Positions 1 through 4,779 of a stretch of 5,795 bases of DNA are shown here, piece by piece. Made by a program: the position numbers and the translations under genes. Every line of letters begins with the position of its first letter. The stretch's first letter is position 1. Origin of the DNA: DAOMOD01 sp964526035. GTDB lineage: Bacteria > Pseudomonadota > Gammaproteobacteria > Xanthomonadales > BPKI01. The stretch covers positions 1 through 5,795 of the forward strand of contig CAZGKE010000198.1 of assembly GCA_964526035.1 (NCBI GenBank), read 5' to 3'. The notes beneath the pieces were generated by a model, which was given only the letters and a program-made list of their open reading frames with translations, was not told the origin of the DNA and ran no database searches.

Positions 1-535
1 GCGACAGCGGCAGCGCAAAGGCAATCTTGGGCTGGAAGTTAGGGATCGGCTCAACTGAAGTTAGAGCTGAAGTATTGGTAATGCCACTCTGACTATGTTG
101 AGGGCTGGGTGCTGGACTGATTCGGCTATACCCTTCCGGCTTAGACAAATCAGGCAGCTTCTTTGGCGGCGAATATCTGGTTTGAATCGGCTGCTGGGCT
201 GGATTATTTGGCGCTGGATTCGCTTGAGATTGCACCAAAGCTTCAGGTAAAACAGGCGATTGCTCTAGAGGCTCTACAGGCAATGGAGCTACTGGCTCAG
301 GACTCCAACGAGATACCGGAAAAGATTCAGTTTGTGCCTTCTGCACTGGAATCGTTGCTTGCAGAAAGCGGTCTTGCTCAGCTTCTAGTTTGGCTGGTTC
401 GAGTTGAGCTTGAGAGTTTAAGAACTGCTGCTGTTCCAATTCGAGAGCGCTTGGCTGTATCGTTGCGTTCACTGGAATTGCCAAGGTTGCCAGTAGAAGA
501 AGCGGAAGGTTGGTAAGAATTATTTTGCTGATCAT
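1..535 (-). CDS. Exported protein, N-terminal part; possible M23 (LytM-type) peptidase, runs off the left edge
   Basis: The visible 178 codons start with a clear signal peptide: M-I-S-K, a hydrophobic stretch rich in Leu (about residues 5-20), then a likely signal peptidase I site after VNA (residue 24). After it comes a Gln/Glu-rich stretch with two related segments (LELEQQQFL and LEAEQDRFL, about 20 residues apart). A Pro/Gln/Ser-rich low-complexity region follows, and the visible part ends with PKIAFALPLS. From memory, cyanobacterial M23 peptidases have a similar disordered leader and a FPL(S/A)-type motif just before the catalytic LytM domain (ITS.FGWR.HP); that domain would lie beyond the window, so no catalytic residue is visible. 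The function is therefore inference; the export signal is seen directly. The start ATG overlaps the stop of the preceding gene (ATGA), so translation is probably coupled. It is the last visible gene of the leftward five-gene operon. Confidence 0.75.
   Translation of the reverse strand, partial: MISKIILTNLPLLLLATLAIPVNATIQPSALELEQQQFLNSQAQLEPAKLEAEQDRFLQATIPVQKAQTESFPVSRWSPEPVAPLPVEPLEQSPVLPEALVQSQANPAPNNPAQQPIQTRYSPPKKLPDLSKPEGYSRISPAPSPQHSQSGITNTSALTSVEPIPNFQPKIAFALPLS
532..535 (-). promoter_or_regulatory. ATGA stop/start overlap (translational coupling)
   Basis: The TGA stop of the upstream gene (534-532) and the ATG of the next gene (535-533) share two bases. No good Shine-Dalgarno sequence is visible just upstream, which supports reinitiation by the same ribosomes and roughly matched amounts of the two exported proteins. 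Confidence 0.75.
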
Positions 536-1230
536 GACGCTGATTGATAATTTCCAAGGGACAAAAGGCGCTTCACAGTTTTTTCAGCAACGCCCCAAGA
601 CTTTGCGGCAACATCCAAAGACTCGCCCCGACGAAGCGATCGCACTACATTCTGCACCCTCGCGCTCAAGCTGGCCTTGTACCCAATCTCTCCCGTCCGA
701 TTCGCCACGCTTAAACCGCGAACGAGGGCATTCGCAATCTGGTGAGGGTTCTCAGCCTTTGCTAACTGGGGTTGAGTCTTGACCAGATCGGGTGCTGCTT
801 CTGGCACTTCTAAAGGAGTTGTGACGGGTTTAGCGGTAGACGGCACAGGAGATTGAGCCACGGCTTCAGGCTGTAGAGCAACAGGAGCGGATACCGGAAC
901 CGGAGCTACGGCGATCGCCTCAGACTTGGGCTTTACCTGCACAACAGCACGAACCTGTCCCGCGCCGAGCTGCTGCAATCGGGTTATGACCGCCAGCTTT
1001 ACGCCTGTGATGCGCGACGCTTCTTCTGGAGTAGCGCCTCTTTTCAGCAAGTCTAGGAACTGTATCACTCCGGTCTGTAGTGCCCCGTCTTTGGGGATGG
1101 TCTGACGGGCGATCGCCACCTCTAGACCTGCCTGAACCTGCTCAACTTTTACGGGGGTTGCTGCTAGCGAAACAGCGGCGATAAATGGCGCGACAAAAAG
1201 CGTTATTGCGTGGGTAAAGGGGCTTTTCAT
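532..1230 (-). CDS. Exported protein with two related helix-turn-helix-like modules
   Basis: The predicted product has 232 residues. I chose the ATG at 1230 (MKSPF...) over an in-frame GTG at 1260 because it gives a typical signal peptide (hydrophobic about residues 8-23, small residues SLAA near 21-24) and avoids overlapping the upstream gene. A first alpha-helical module (about 27-90) is followed by a Pro/Val/Ala-rich linker (about 95-155) and a second module (about 160-226). The two modules align without gaps over 36 residues (54-89 against 191-226) with 11 identities by my count, including RG, an Ala, GV and RL..LG. Both look like HTH folds (pattern A-x4-GV-x6-RL-x2-LG). A DNA-binding-like fold after a signal peptide is odd; here it may serve protein or glycan binding in the periplasm. 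I do not recognise a named family. It sits 7 nt after the membrane coiled-coil gene and overlaps the next exported-protein gene. Confidence 0.8.
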   Translation of the reverse strand: MKSPFTHAITLFVAPFIAAVSLAATPVKVEQVQAGLEVAIARQTIPKDGALQTGVIQFLDLLKRGATPEEASRITGVKLAVITRLQQLGAGQVRAVVQVKPKSEAIAVAPVPVSAPVALQPEAVAQSPVPSTAKPVTTPLEVPEAAPDLVKTQPQLAKAENPHQIANALVRGLSVANRTGEIGYKASLSARVQNVVRSLRRGESLDVAAKSWGVAEKTVKRLLSLGNYQSAS

Positions 1231-1237
1231 GACTTTT

Positions 1238-2131
1238 CTACCTAATCTTGTTTTCAACACGCTGAAGGATCTTCAGCACACTGTTTGCATTTCCTGAGAG
1301 GCGGTTTAGCTGACTGCTGCCACTTATCAAAGCTGCTGAGATAAACCCAAGCAGTACCAGGGTGCTAAAAACTGACCAACCTAAATTACCTTTCCCAGTC
1401 CATAGAACGTCTTGACGGGTTATGGCGATCCACTGCTTCAACTTGAACAGGGTTATCGTCTGGTCGCTGTTCGACTCGCTGCTCTGGTTGTTCTGGGGGT
1501 TTTGGGCGCTCTGGCTGTTTTGGCGTAGGCTGGCGTTTAGCTCTTGCGCTGGACTGAGGGGTTTGGGCAATTGGGACGATGACTGGTTCTGTGGGTTCGA
1601 GCTGGACTTGTTCATCTGTGGGATTAGATTCACCAGGATCTCCCCAAGGGTCTGAGTCTTCTCTAAGAGCGGTTTCCAACCTAGTAAGGTTCCGCTCAAT
1701 TCTTCCGTTGCTTTCTTGAAACCAGTCGTTTGTAGCTCTAAGGCTTTCAGTCGATTCTCTAACTCGCCCAACAAGTGCGTCCCCTTCTCGAACGAGGTCG
1801 CGGAACGCTGCTGTTCCTGGGTAGTCTTCTGCATCTCCGAGGTATTCGCTATGATCGCCTCGACTAAGCGATGGTTCGATTTCGCGGTTTCCTGCTGCCC
1901 CTCCATTAGCGATTGGTTGGTGCGAATCCATAGCTCAAGCTTTTCCTCAATCTTGCGAAACTGCTCTTGATTCGAGAGATGATCTGCGCTGAGCTGTTTC
2001 GCCAAGTGCCCCACAGCTTCTTGCAAGGCGATCAGTTCTTTTGCCCGATCATCTCCATTTGATTGCTCAGCCTGCTCGAATGACTGAACATCTTGAACTT
2101 CAGCGTGACCGTTACTCGTTGACATGAGCAT
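1238..2131 (-). CDS. Coiled-coil protein with one C-terminal transmembrane segment
   Basis: The predicted product has 297 residues and no signal peptide. Residues about 30-180 are rich in Gln, Glu, Lys and Leu with heptad-like spacing, suggesting a long coiled coil. Residues about 183-227 are a low-complexity Asn/Gln/Ser/Pro linker. A basic/aromatic stretch (FKLKQWIAITRQD) precedes a strongly hydrophobic segment at about 251-270 (VFSTLVLLGFISAALIS), and a 27-residue tail follows. This suggests an inner-membrane protein with a large cytoplasmic coiled coil and a short periplasmic tail. ATG at 2131 is used; an ATG two codons later (2125) is an equally possible start, since neither has a strong Shine-Dalgarno. 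It starts 13 nt after the ParA-like gene. Its position matches traM of RP4 or stbC of R388 in comparable loci, but I see no convincing sequence match. A membrane anchor for the ATPase is a reasonable inference. Confidence 0.8.
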   Translation of the reverse strand: MLMSTSNGHAEVQDVQSFEQAEQSNGDDRAKELIALQEAVGHLAKQLSADHLSNQEQFRKIEEKLELWIRTNQSLMEGQQETAKSNHRLVEAIIANTSEMQKTTQEQQRSATSFEKGTHLLGELENRLKALELQTTGFKKATEELSGTLLGWKPLLEKTQTLGEILVNLIPQMNKSSSNPQNQSSSQLPKPLSPAQELNASLRQNSQSAQNPQNNQSSESNSDQTITLFKLKQWIAITRQDVLWTGKGNLGWSVFSTLVLLGFISAALISGSSQLNRLSGNANSVLKILQRVENKIR

Positions 2132-2144
2132 ATTTCAGTAATAG

Positions 2145-3011
2145 TTAACTGGCTGGAGCTGAGCCAACCAACTCCGGTGCCGCTTTACCTGGGTCAGTGG
2201 TCTTTGCCTCAGCACCCTTAGCATCGTTAGCCTTAGCCGAACTTGTCTTTGATGCTGCCACTGGAAAACCCAGATATTCCCCTGCTCGTTGCAGTTCAGG
2301 TAAGGTTCGCGCTAAGAAGCTATCTGCCAAGATGCGATCGCCGAATGGCAGCTTGTCAATCTCGAAAAAAGATAGATTCATCTCATGGATCACATCAAAG
2401 ACCGATAGCTCAAGGATGGGCAACTCAATCTCGATCCCCTTGTATTTCTGGAACTGAGCGCGGGTGTCAGACTTGACCCAGCGTTCAAAATTGTTACCGT
2501 ACTGACCCCAGAACTGGGACTTCACAGCAACATAATCGGCATTCGCTCCACAAAACTCCTGCATCCATTGCAAGCTATTGATGGTGTTGTAGTCGATGTT
2601 AAGTACTGTTGCAAGGGTCAGCCGATACCCTAAATCTGCTGCCAGCTTGAAGATATTGAAAGTCTTGAGTAGTTGACGTGTATCCTTACTAGATGCTCCA
2701 GGAAGGTCTATCAAAACCGTATCCGGCTTCTGAGCCTCAATATCGGTAAACAAAGTCTTGGCAGCTTTGACATCCAAGAAGTTTAGGAGCTTCACACTAG
2801 GTACTGCTTTTGATGACTTAGTGCTTGTTCCATCGGTCGGGGGATGATACCCAGAAAATTCAGGGTTTTCCACGTCCGCATCAAAGCCTGAGCATTTGAC
2901 ACCTTCTTTGTTCAAAGAGTAGAACAAGGCACGGTTGAACAAGGTTTTCCCTGTCCCACCTTTGCCGCCAAGGGTTAGGATGATGCGTTTGAGTGCTTTA
3001 CTTGCAGCCAT
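2145..3011 (-). CDS. MinD/ParA-superfamily ATPase, TraL/MobD/StbB-like
   Basis: The predicted product has 288 residues. A deviant Walker A motif (GGKGGTGKT, residues 15-23, signature Lys17 and catalytic Lys22) is followed by a switch-like FDADVENPEF (43-52) and a Walker B-like VLIDLPGA (99-106, Asp102). These are diagnostic of the MinD/ParA P-loop ATPases. Several further features resemble IncP TraL as I remember it: an F-x-G-Y just after the FDAD segment, a Q-F-W-G-Q segment near the middle, and a C-terminal D-R-I-L-A-D-S-hydrophobic-R region. This points to the conjugation-associated branch rather than a classical partition ParA; there is no N-terminal HTH domain and no parB gene follows. 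The last ~40 residues are a disordered Ala/Lys/Ser/Thr tail. The family uses ATP-dependent dimerization to position plasmids or transfer complexes. It lies 33 nt after the HTH-like gene and 13 nt before the membrane coiled-coil gene. The ATPase call is firm; the subfamily is inference. Confidence 0.88.
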   Translation of the reverse strand: MAASKALKRIILTLGGKGGTGKTLFNRALFYSLNKEGVKCSGFDADVENPEFSGYHPPTDGTSTKSSKAVPSVKLLNFLDVKAAKTLFTDIEAQKPDTVLIDLPGASSKDTRQLLKTFNIFKLAADLGYRLTLATVLNIDYNTINSLQWMQEFCGANADYVAVKSQFWGQYGNNFERWVKSDTRAQFQKYKGIEIELPILELSVFDVIHEMNLSFFEIDKLPFGDRILADSFLARTLPELQRAGEYLGFPVAASKTSSAKANDAKGAEAKTTDPGKAAPELVGSAPAS

Positions 3012-3044
3012 GTGTTTTTACCTATATATAAAGACTGACTATGC

Positions 3045-3608
3045 TTAAACCGCGATGGGTCGGTTTGCAGGACGGACACGATTGACGTTAAATTCTGGCT
3101 CTATCCATTCCCCAACTGAGGCACCTTGTGGACTGGCTTTTTGTCCGTCCGGCTGAGATACCTCAAAATCGGCAAAGTGGCTGTCCGTCACAGATTGCTC
3201 AGTAGTTTGTCCTGAGGCTGAACTTGGGGCGATCGCCTGGGCTGAAACTTGAGCAGTGGGCTGAGCAGTGTCTTGAACTTCGGCTTCAGCTTGAGGCTTA
3301 GGCTTGCGGGTGCTGGACTGTGTTTTGGGTCGGGGTGCCCTTGGGGGTTGAGTGGTGCCGTCCTTGAGCGCTTTCTGCGCTTTGAAGTAGTAGAACTTGA
3401 CGGTTCTAACGCCTAGCTCCTTTCCCGTAGACTCATTGAGCATTTGAGTAATGTCTTCCCAAGGGACATCACGCTGTCTCGCTTGGTCAATCAATCCAAA
3501 CGATTTAGTGACAGCATCCTCAACAGAATATAAAGGAGGTTTTGCGCGACTTGCCTCTTTCAAGCGCTTCTGAAATTTGCTCAACTGTTCGGGATTGATA
3601 TCTGACAT
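3045..3608 (-). CDS. Small HTH-like DNA-binding protein with disordered tail, TraK/StbA-like candidate
   Basis: The predicted product has 187 residues. Residues about 7-84 form the only ordered part. A predicted helix pair at about 29-60 contains VPWEDITQMLNE, and a second helix at about 66-82 (GVRTVKFYYFKAQKAL) looks like a recognition helix. The pattern of A-x-G/D-x-x-W-x-x-I-x-x-x-L-N followed by T-V-x-x-Y/F-x-x-A is shared, from memory, with TraK-type oriT-binding proteins of IncP plasmids. Residues 85-160 are a Pro/Thr/Gln/Ala-rich tail, and the C-terminus ends in a short basic stretch (NVNRVRPANRPIAV) that could be a conserved contact. It is the first gene of the leftward operon, directly beside the phased repeats, so it is the prime candidate to bind them. 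The start at 3608 has a GAGGA Shine-Dalgarno 5 nt upstream. The gene is well supported; its function is inference. Confidence 0.8.
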   Translation of the reverse strand: MSDINPEQLSKFQKRLKEASRAKPPLYSVEDAVTKSFGLIDQARQRDVPWEDITQMLNESTGKELGVRTVKFYYFKAQKALKDGTTQPPRAPRPKTQSSTRKPKPQAEAEVQDTAQPTAQVSAQAIAPSSASGQTTEQSVTDSHFADFEVSQPDGQKASPQGASVGEWIEPEFNVNRVRPANRPIAV

Positions 3609-3613
3609 ATTTA

Positions 3614-3618
3614 TCCTC
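3614..3618 (-). promoter_or_regulatory. Shine-Dalgarno of the first leftward gene
   Basis: GAGGA on the minus strand ends 5 nt before the ATG at 3608 and fixes that start. It is the best ribosome binding site in the leftward operon; the downstream genes have weak or no match. Confidence 0.6.
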
Positions 3619-3656
3619 GTCAGTCGTACTATCTACTTTCAGCAGACAGACAATAA

Positions 3657-3662
3657 ACTATA
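3657..3662 (-). promoter_or_regulatory. Possible -10 element of the leftward operon
   Basis: TATAGT on the minus strand lies about 49 nt before the ATG at 3608. No good -35 hexamer is found about 17 bp further upstream, so this promoter would need an activator or is misassigned. The direct repeats and dyads at 3688-3770 would lie immediately upstream, where autoregulation is plausible. Confidence 0.3.
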
Positions 3663-3687
3663 CATCGTCTTTCATTAATCCAGACGT

Positions 3688-3704
3688 TGTACTTTCTGTA
3701 CTTT
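3688..3704 (+). repeat. Two direct copies of TGTACTTT, 9 bp apart
   Basis: TGTACTTT occurs at 3688-3695 and again at 3697-3704, about 80-95 bp before the first leftward gene. This could be an operator for a regulator of the operon; a related CGTACT/CTACTTTC pair lies nearer the gene (about 3625-3640). No binding protein can be named. Confidence 0.4.
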
Positions 3705-3723
3705 TTGCCATGTAAGTTTGATG

Positions 3724-3751
3724 TTCAGAACTTATCAATAAGATATCTGAA
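3724..3751. repeat. Compound inverted repeat (dyad), 28 bp
   Basis: Outer arms TTCAGA (3724-3729) and TCTGAA (3746-3751) enclose a perfect inner dyad CTTAT-CA-ATAAG (3731-3742). The arms are separated by 1 nt on one side and 3 nt on the other. It could be an operator for the leftward operon or a stem-loop of an oriT. The AT-rich arms argue against a Rho-independent terminator, and no T tract follows. Confidence 0.5.
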
Positions 3752-3770
3752 GCACATTTTTCGAGTGCTT
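3750..3770. repeat. Inverted repeat AAGCAC/GTGCTT with 9-nt loop
   Basis: AAGCAC (3750-3755) and GTGCTT (3765-3770) are perfect 6-bp arms around ATTTTTCGA. It abuts the 28-bp dyad to the left, so the two form one structured block. The first phased CATC motif begins 6 bp to the right. A role as accessory oriT structure or operator is inference. Confidence 0.45.
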
Positions 3771-3775
3771 AGCCA

Positions 3776-3837
3776 TCATCTCAGGCATTGATAACGTATT
3801 GAACTTTTATAAATTGTGGTGCATCTTCAGTTCATCT
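3776..3837 (+). repeat. Left outlying CATCT motifs in phase with the main array
   Basis: CATCT occurs at 3777, 3822 and 3833 (position of the C). The first spacing is 45 bp and the second 11 bp, the same two periods seen in the arrays to the right. Weaker matches continue at 3900 and 3911 (CATT, 11 bp apart). These look like degenerate outer members of the same repeat system. Confidence 0.45.
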
Positions 3838-3953
3838 GACGGATGTACGCATAATACTCTTATAGACTATCACTGTTTTGAAATTTGTCCACTCCTGCTC
3901 ATTCTTTTCTCATTTATTCATTTGACAGTTCTTAAACTTTTGACTGAAGGCTC

Positions 3954-4430
3954 AATATCTGAGGGCTGCTTACCCGTCATCTACCATACCTACAATCCTT
4001 TGACTGTATGCTGTTCCAGATTCATTCCACTTATGCACAATCACCAGTCTATAAGGTGTCTCTGACTCATCTAGCAGGTACACGCTCAAAAGATATTCAA
4101 CTGTTCAAGACTCATTTCAAACCCCTACAGTCTTTAGTCTACAGGCTGTCACTGACTCATCCGCTATATCTTGAGCCTTCAACCACAAGATGTTTAAGGC
4201 TCATCTATTAGCTACACATTTCTTAGACGGTAAGATGTTTAAGGCTCATCTTCAATTCCTATAAGTCTTAGATTTCAAGGTGTTTCAGGCTCATCCAATA
4301 GACTAACAACCATTAGACGACTCGATATCTAAACCTCATCCACTGCAATAAAGCCTTTAGACTACGGTATGTTTTAGGCTCATCTATGGAAGATACAAAT
4401 CTTTGACTGTACTTCAACTAAAGCTAAACT
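3954..4430 (+). repeat. 45-bp direct-repeat array, about 10-11 degenerate units, core CTCATC
   Basis: The core hexamer (CTCATC, or GTCATC, TTCATT, CTCATT) begins at 3976, 4021, 4066, 4111, 4156, 4200, 4245, 4290, 4335 and 4379. An eroded copy lies at 4424. Successive spacings are 45, 45, 45, 45, 44, 45, 45, 45, 44 and 45 bp. Many units also carry a TTTAGAC/TTTGACT element 22-23 bp before the core (for example 3999, 4222, 4313, 4356, 4402), which divides each unit in half. The central units are best conserved: the 20 bp at 4187-4206 recur exactly at 4232-4251. The array is directional and not protein-coding. Likely roles are a partition centromere, an oriT-accessory wrapping site or iterons; no replication gene is in the window, so I favour the first two. 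Confidence 0.85.
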
Positions 4431-4444
4431 CTTGATAGTTTGTT

Positions 4445-4450
4445 TATAAT
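4445..4450 (+). promoter_or_regulatory. Possible -10 element of the rightward mob operon
   Basis: A perfect TATAAT occurs between the 45-bp array and the 11-bp array, pointing toward the mobC-like gene 330 bp away. A good -35 at the proper distance is not visible. If used, the transcript would include the oriT candidate and the 11-bp array, so a protein bound there could repress it. A TTGTCT at 4701 nearer the gene has no convincing -10 partner. Confidence 0.25.
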
Positions 4451-4523
4451 TTATGGGATGACTGCGATTCATTCGCCACCTTCACTATTGATATCTGTCA
4501 ATCCTCTATTAGGTTGACTAAAA

Positions 4524-4556
4524 ATCATCTAAATCTCAATAAATGCTCATCTCAGC
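4524..4556 (+). repeat. Three 11-bp-spaced units linking the two arrays
   Basis: ATCATCTAAAT (4524), CTCAATAAATG (4535) and CTCATCTCAGC (4546) follow one another exactly every 11 bp. Two have the CATCT core and the middle one is degenerate. They lie between the 45-bp array and the oriT candidate and share the core of both arrays. Confidence 0.5.
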
Positions 4557-4570
4557 ATTGCATAAGCTTT

Positions 4571-4608
4571 GTACGGAAATCATCCGCTGTACATCCCCTG
4601 CGGTGATT
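4571..4608. other. GC-rich bulged inverted repeat, candidate oriT core
   Basis: AATCA-T-CCGC (4578-4587) pairs with GCGGTGATT (4600-4608): nine base pairs with one bulged T and a 12-nt loop. Within the left half a second small dyad, CGGA-AATCA-TCCG (4574-4586), overlaps it. The CCGC/GCGG arms stand out in AT-rich surroundings. The position, about 170 bp upstream of the mobC-like and relaxase genes, is typical for oriT of MOBP-type elements, where the relaxosome recognises an imperfect inverted repeat and nicks nearby. The loop-edge sequence CATCCCCTG-CGG is loosely reminiscent of the RP4 nic region (ATCCTG-C), but the nick site is not established. The left arm and loop also contain CATCC motifs 11 bp apart (4581, 4592). 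Confidence 0.45.
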
Positions 4609-4612
4609 GCTG

Positions 4613-4711
4613 TTCATTCAGCCTTCATTCAACTTTTGTCTACTTGTCATCTATGGTTCATCCATCGTTCATTCATTTTTCATCTGCGACTCATCTGCAT
4701 TTGTCTTATTT
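4613..4711 (+). repeat. 11-bp tandem repeat array, nine units, consensus TTCATCT plus 4 variable bases
   Basis: Units begin at 4613, 4624, 4635, 4646, 4657, 4668, 4679, 4690 and 4701 with no gaps, so the period is exactly 11 bp, one helical turn. Units 1, 2 and 4-8 have TCATT or TCATC at the same place; unit 3 (TTTGTCT) and unit 9 (TTGTCTT) are degenerate. The four bases after the core vary freely, which indicates selection on the core and the spacing and not recent duplication. Similar 11-bp-period repeats are known at parC of R1 (bound by ParR) and at the stb repeats of R388 (bound by StbA). The array lies between the oriT candidate and the mobC-like gene. Confidence 0.85.
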
Positions 4712-4779
4712 AACCCTGGAGCAAGATATGGCAACTGTGGGCACAATCTGCTAATTTTTTTCGAGTTTGGATTTAAAAC

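Larger units (their letters stand above)
3609..4779. other. Gene-free AT-rich divergent intergenic region: putative oriT and centromere-like region
   Basis: About 1.17 kb lies between the divergent HTH-like and MobC-like genes. Short open frames inside it give low-complexity, Ser/His/Leu-rich translations that follow the repeats, have no ribosome binding sites, and I regard them as spurious. It has no HIP1 octamer, unlike the flanking genes. From left to right it holds promoter/operator signals (3609-3704), two dyads (3724-3770), scattered CATC motifs (3776-3922), the 45-bp repeat array (about 3954-4430), a stretch with little structure (4431-4520), 11-bp-spaced motifs (4524-4556), a GC-rich bulged inverted repeat (4571-4608), the 11-bp tandem array (4613-4711), and about 70 bp of leader before the mobC-like gene. 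In related plasmids this is where oriT lies. Confidence 0.7.

Noticed and set aside
163..782. Two plus-strand frames opposite the left-end genes
   Set aside because: They are antisense to two frames with signal peptides that are linked by an ATGA overlap. They have no recognisable domain.
1231..1260. GTG start at 1260 for the exported HTH-like protein
   Set aside because: It would overlap the upstream gene by 23 nt and add ten residues before a complete signal peptide; the ATG at 1230 gives the better start.
1386..1931. 181-codon minus-strand frame in another register inside the coiled-coil gene
   Set aside because: The overlapping 297-codon frame has coiled-coil and membrane features and fits the operon spacing. 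The alternative has no ribosome binding site or recognisable domain, and is probably a by-product of the composition.
3724..3770. Rho-independent terminator
   Set aside because: The stems are AT-rich or short, no T tract follows in the useful orientation, and no gene ends nearby.
3799..4211. Short open frames on the plus strand inside the intergenic region (88 and 67 codons)
   Set aside because: Their translations are low-complexity and follow the repeats (recurring SLTH-like segments). They lack ribosome binding sites and overlap each other.
3976..4384. Replication iterons
   Set aside because: Cannot be excluded, but no replication initiator gene is in the window. The 45-bp spacing and the flanking mob and TraL-like genes fit a transfer or partition site better.
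3954..4430. CRISPR array
   Set aside because: The regular 45-bp spacing is suggestive, but the repeated part is a short degenerate core and the units differ throughout. CRISPR repeats are nearly identical over 23-47 bp with unrelated spacers, and no cas genes are in the window.
4569..4754. 61-codon plus-strand frame over the 11-bp array
   Set aside because: The translation is Ser/His/Phe-rich because of the TTCATCT repeats; it has no Shine-Dalgarno sequence and overlaps the oriT candidate.
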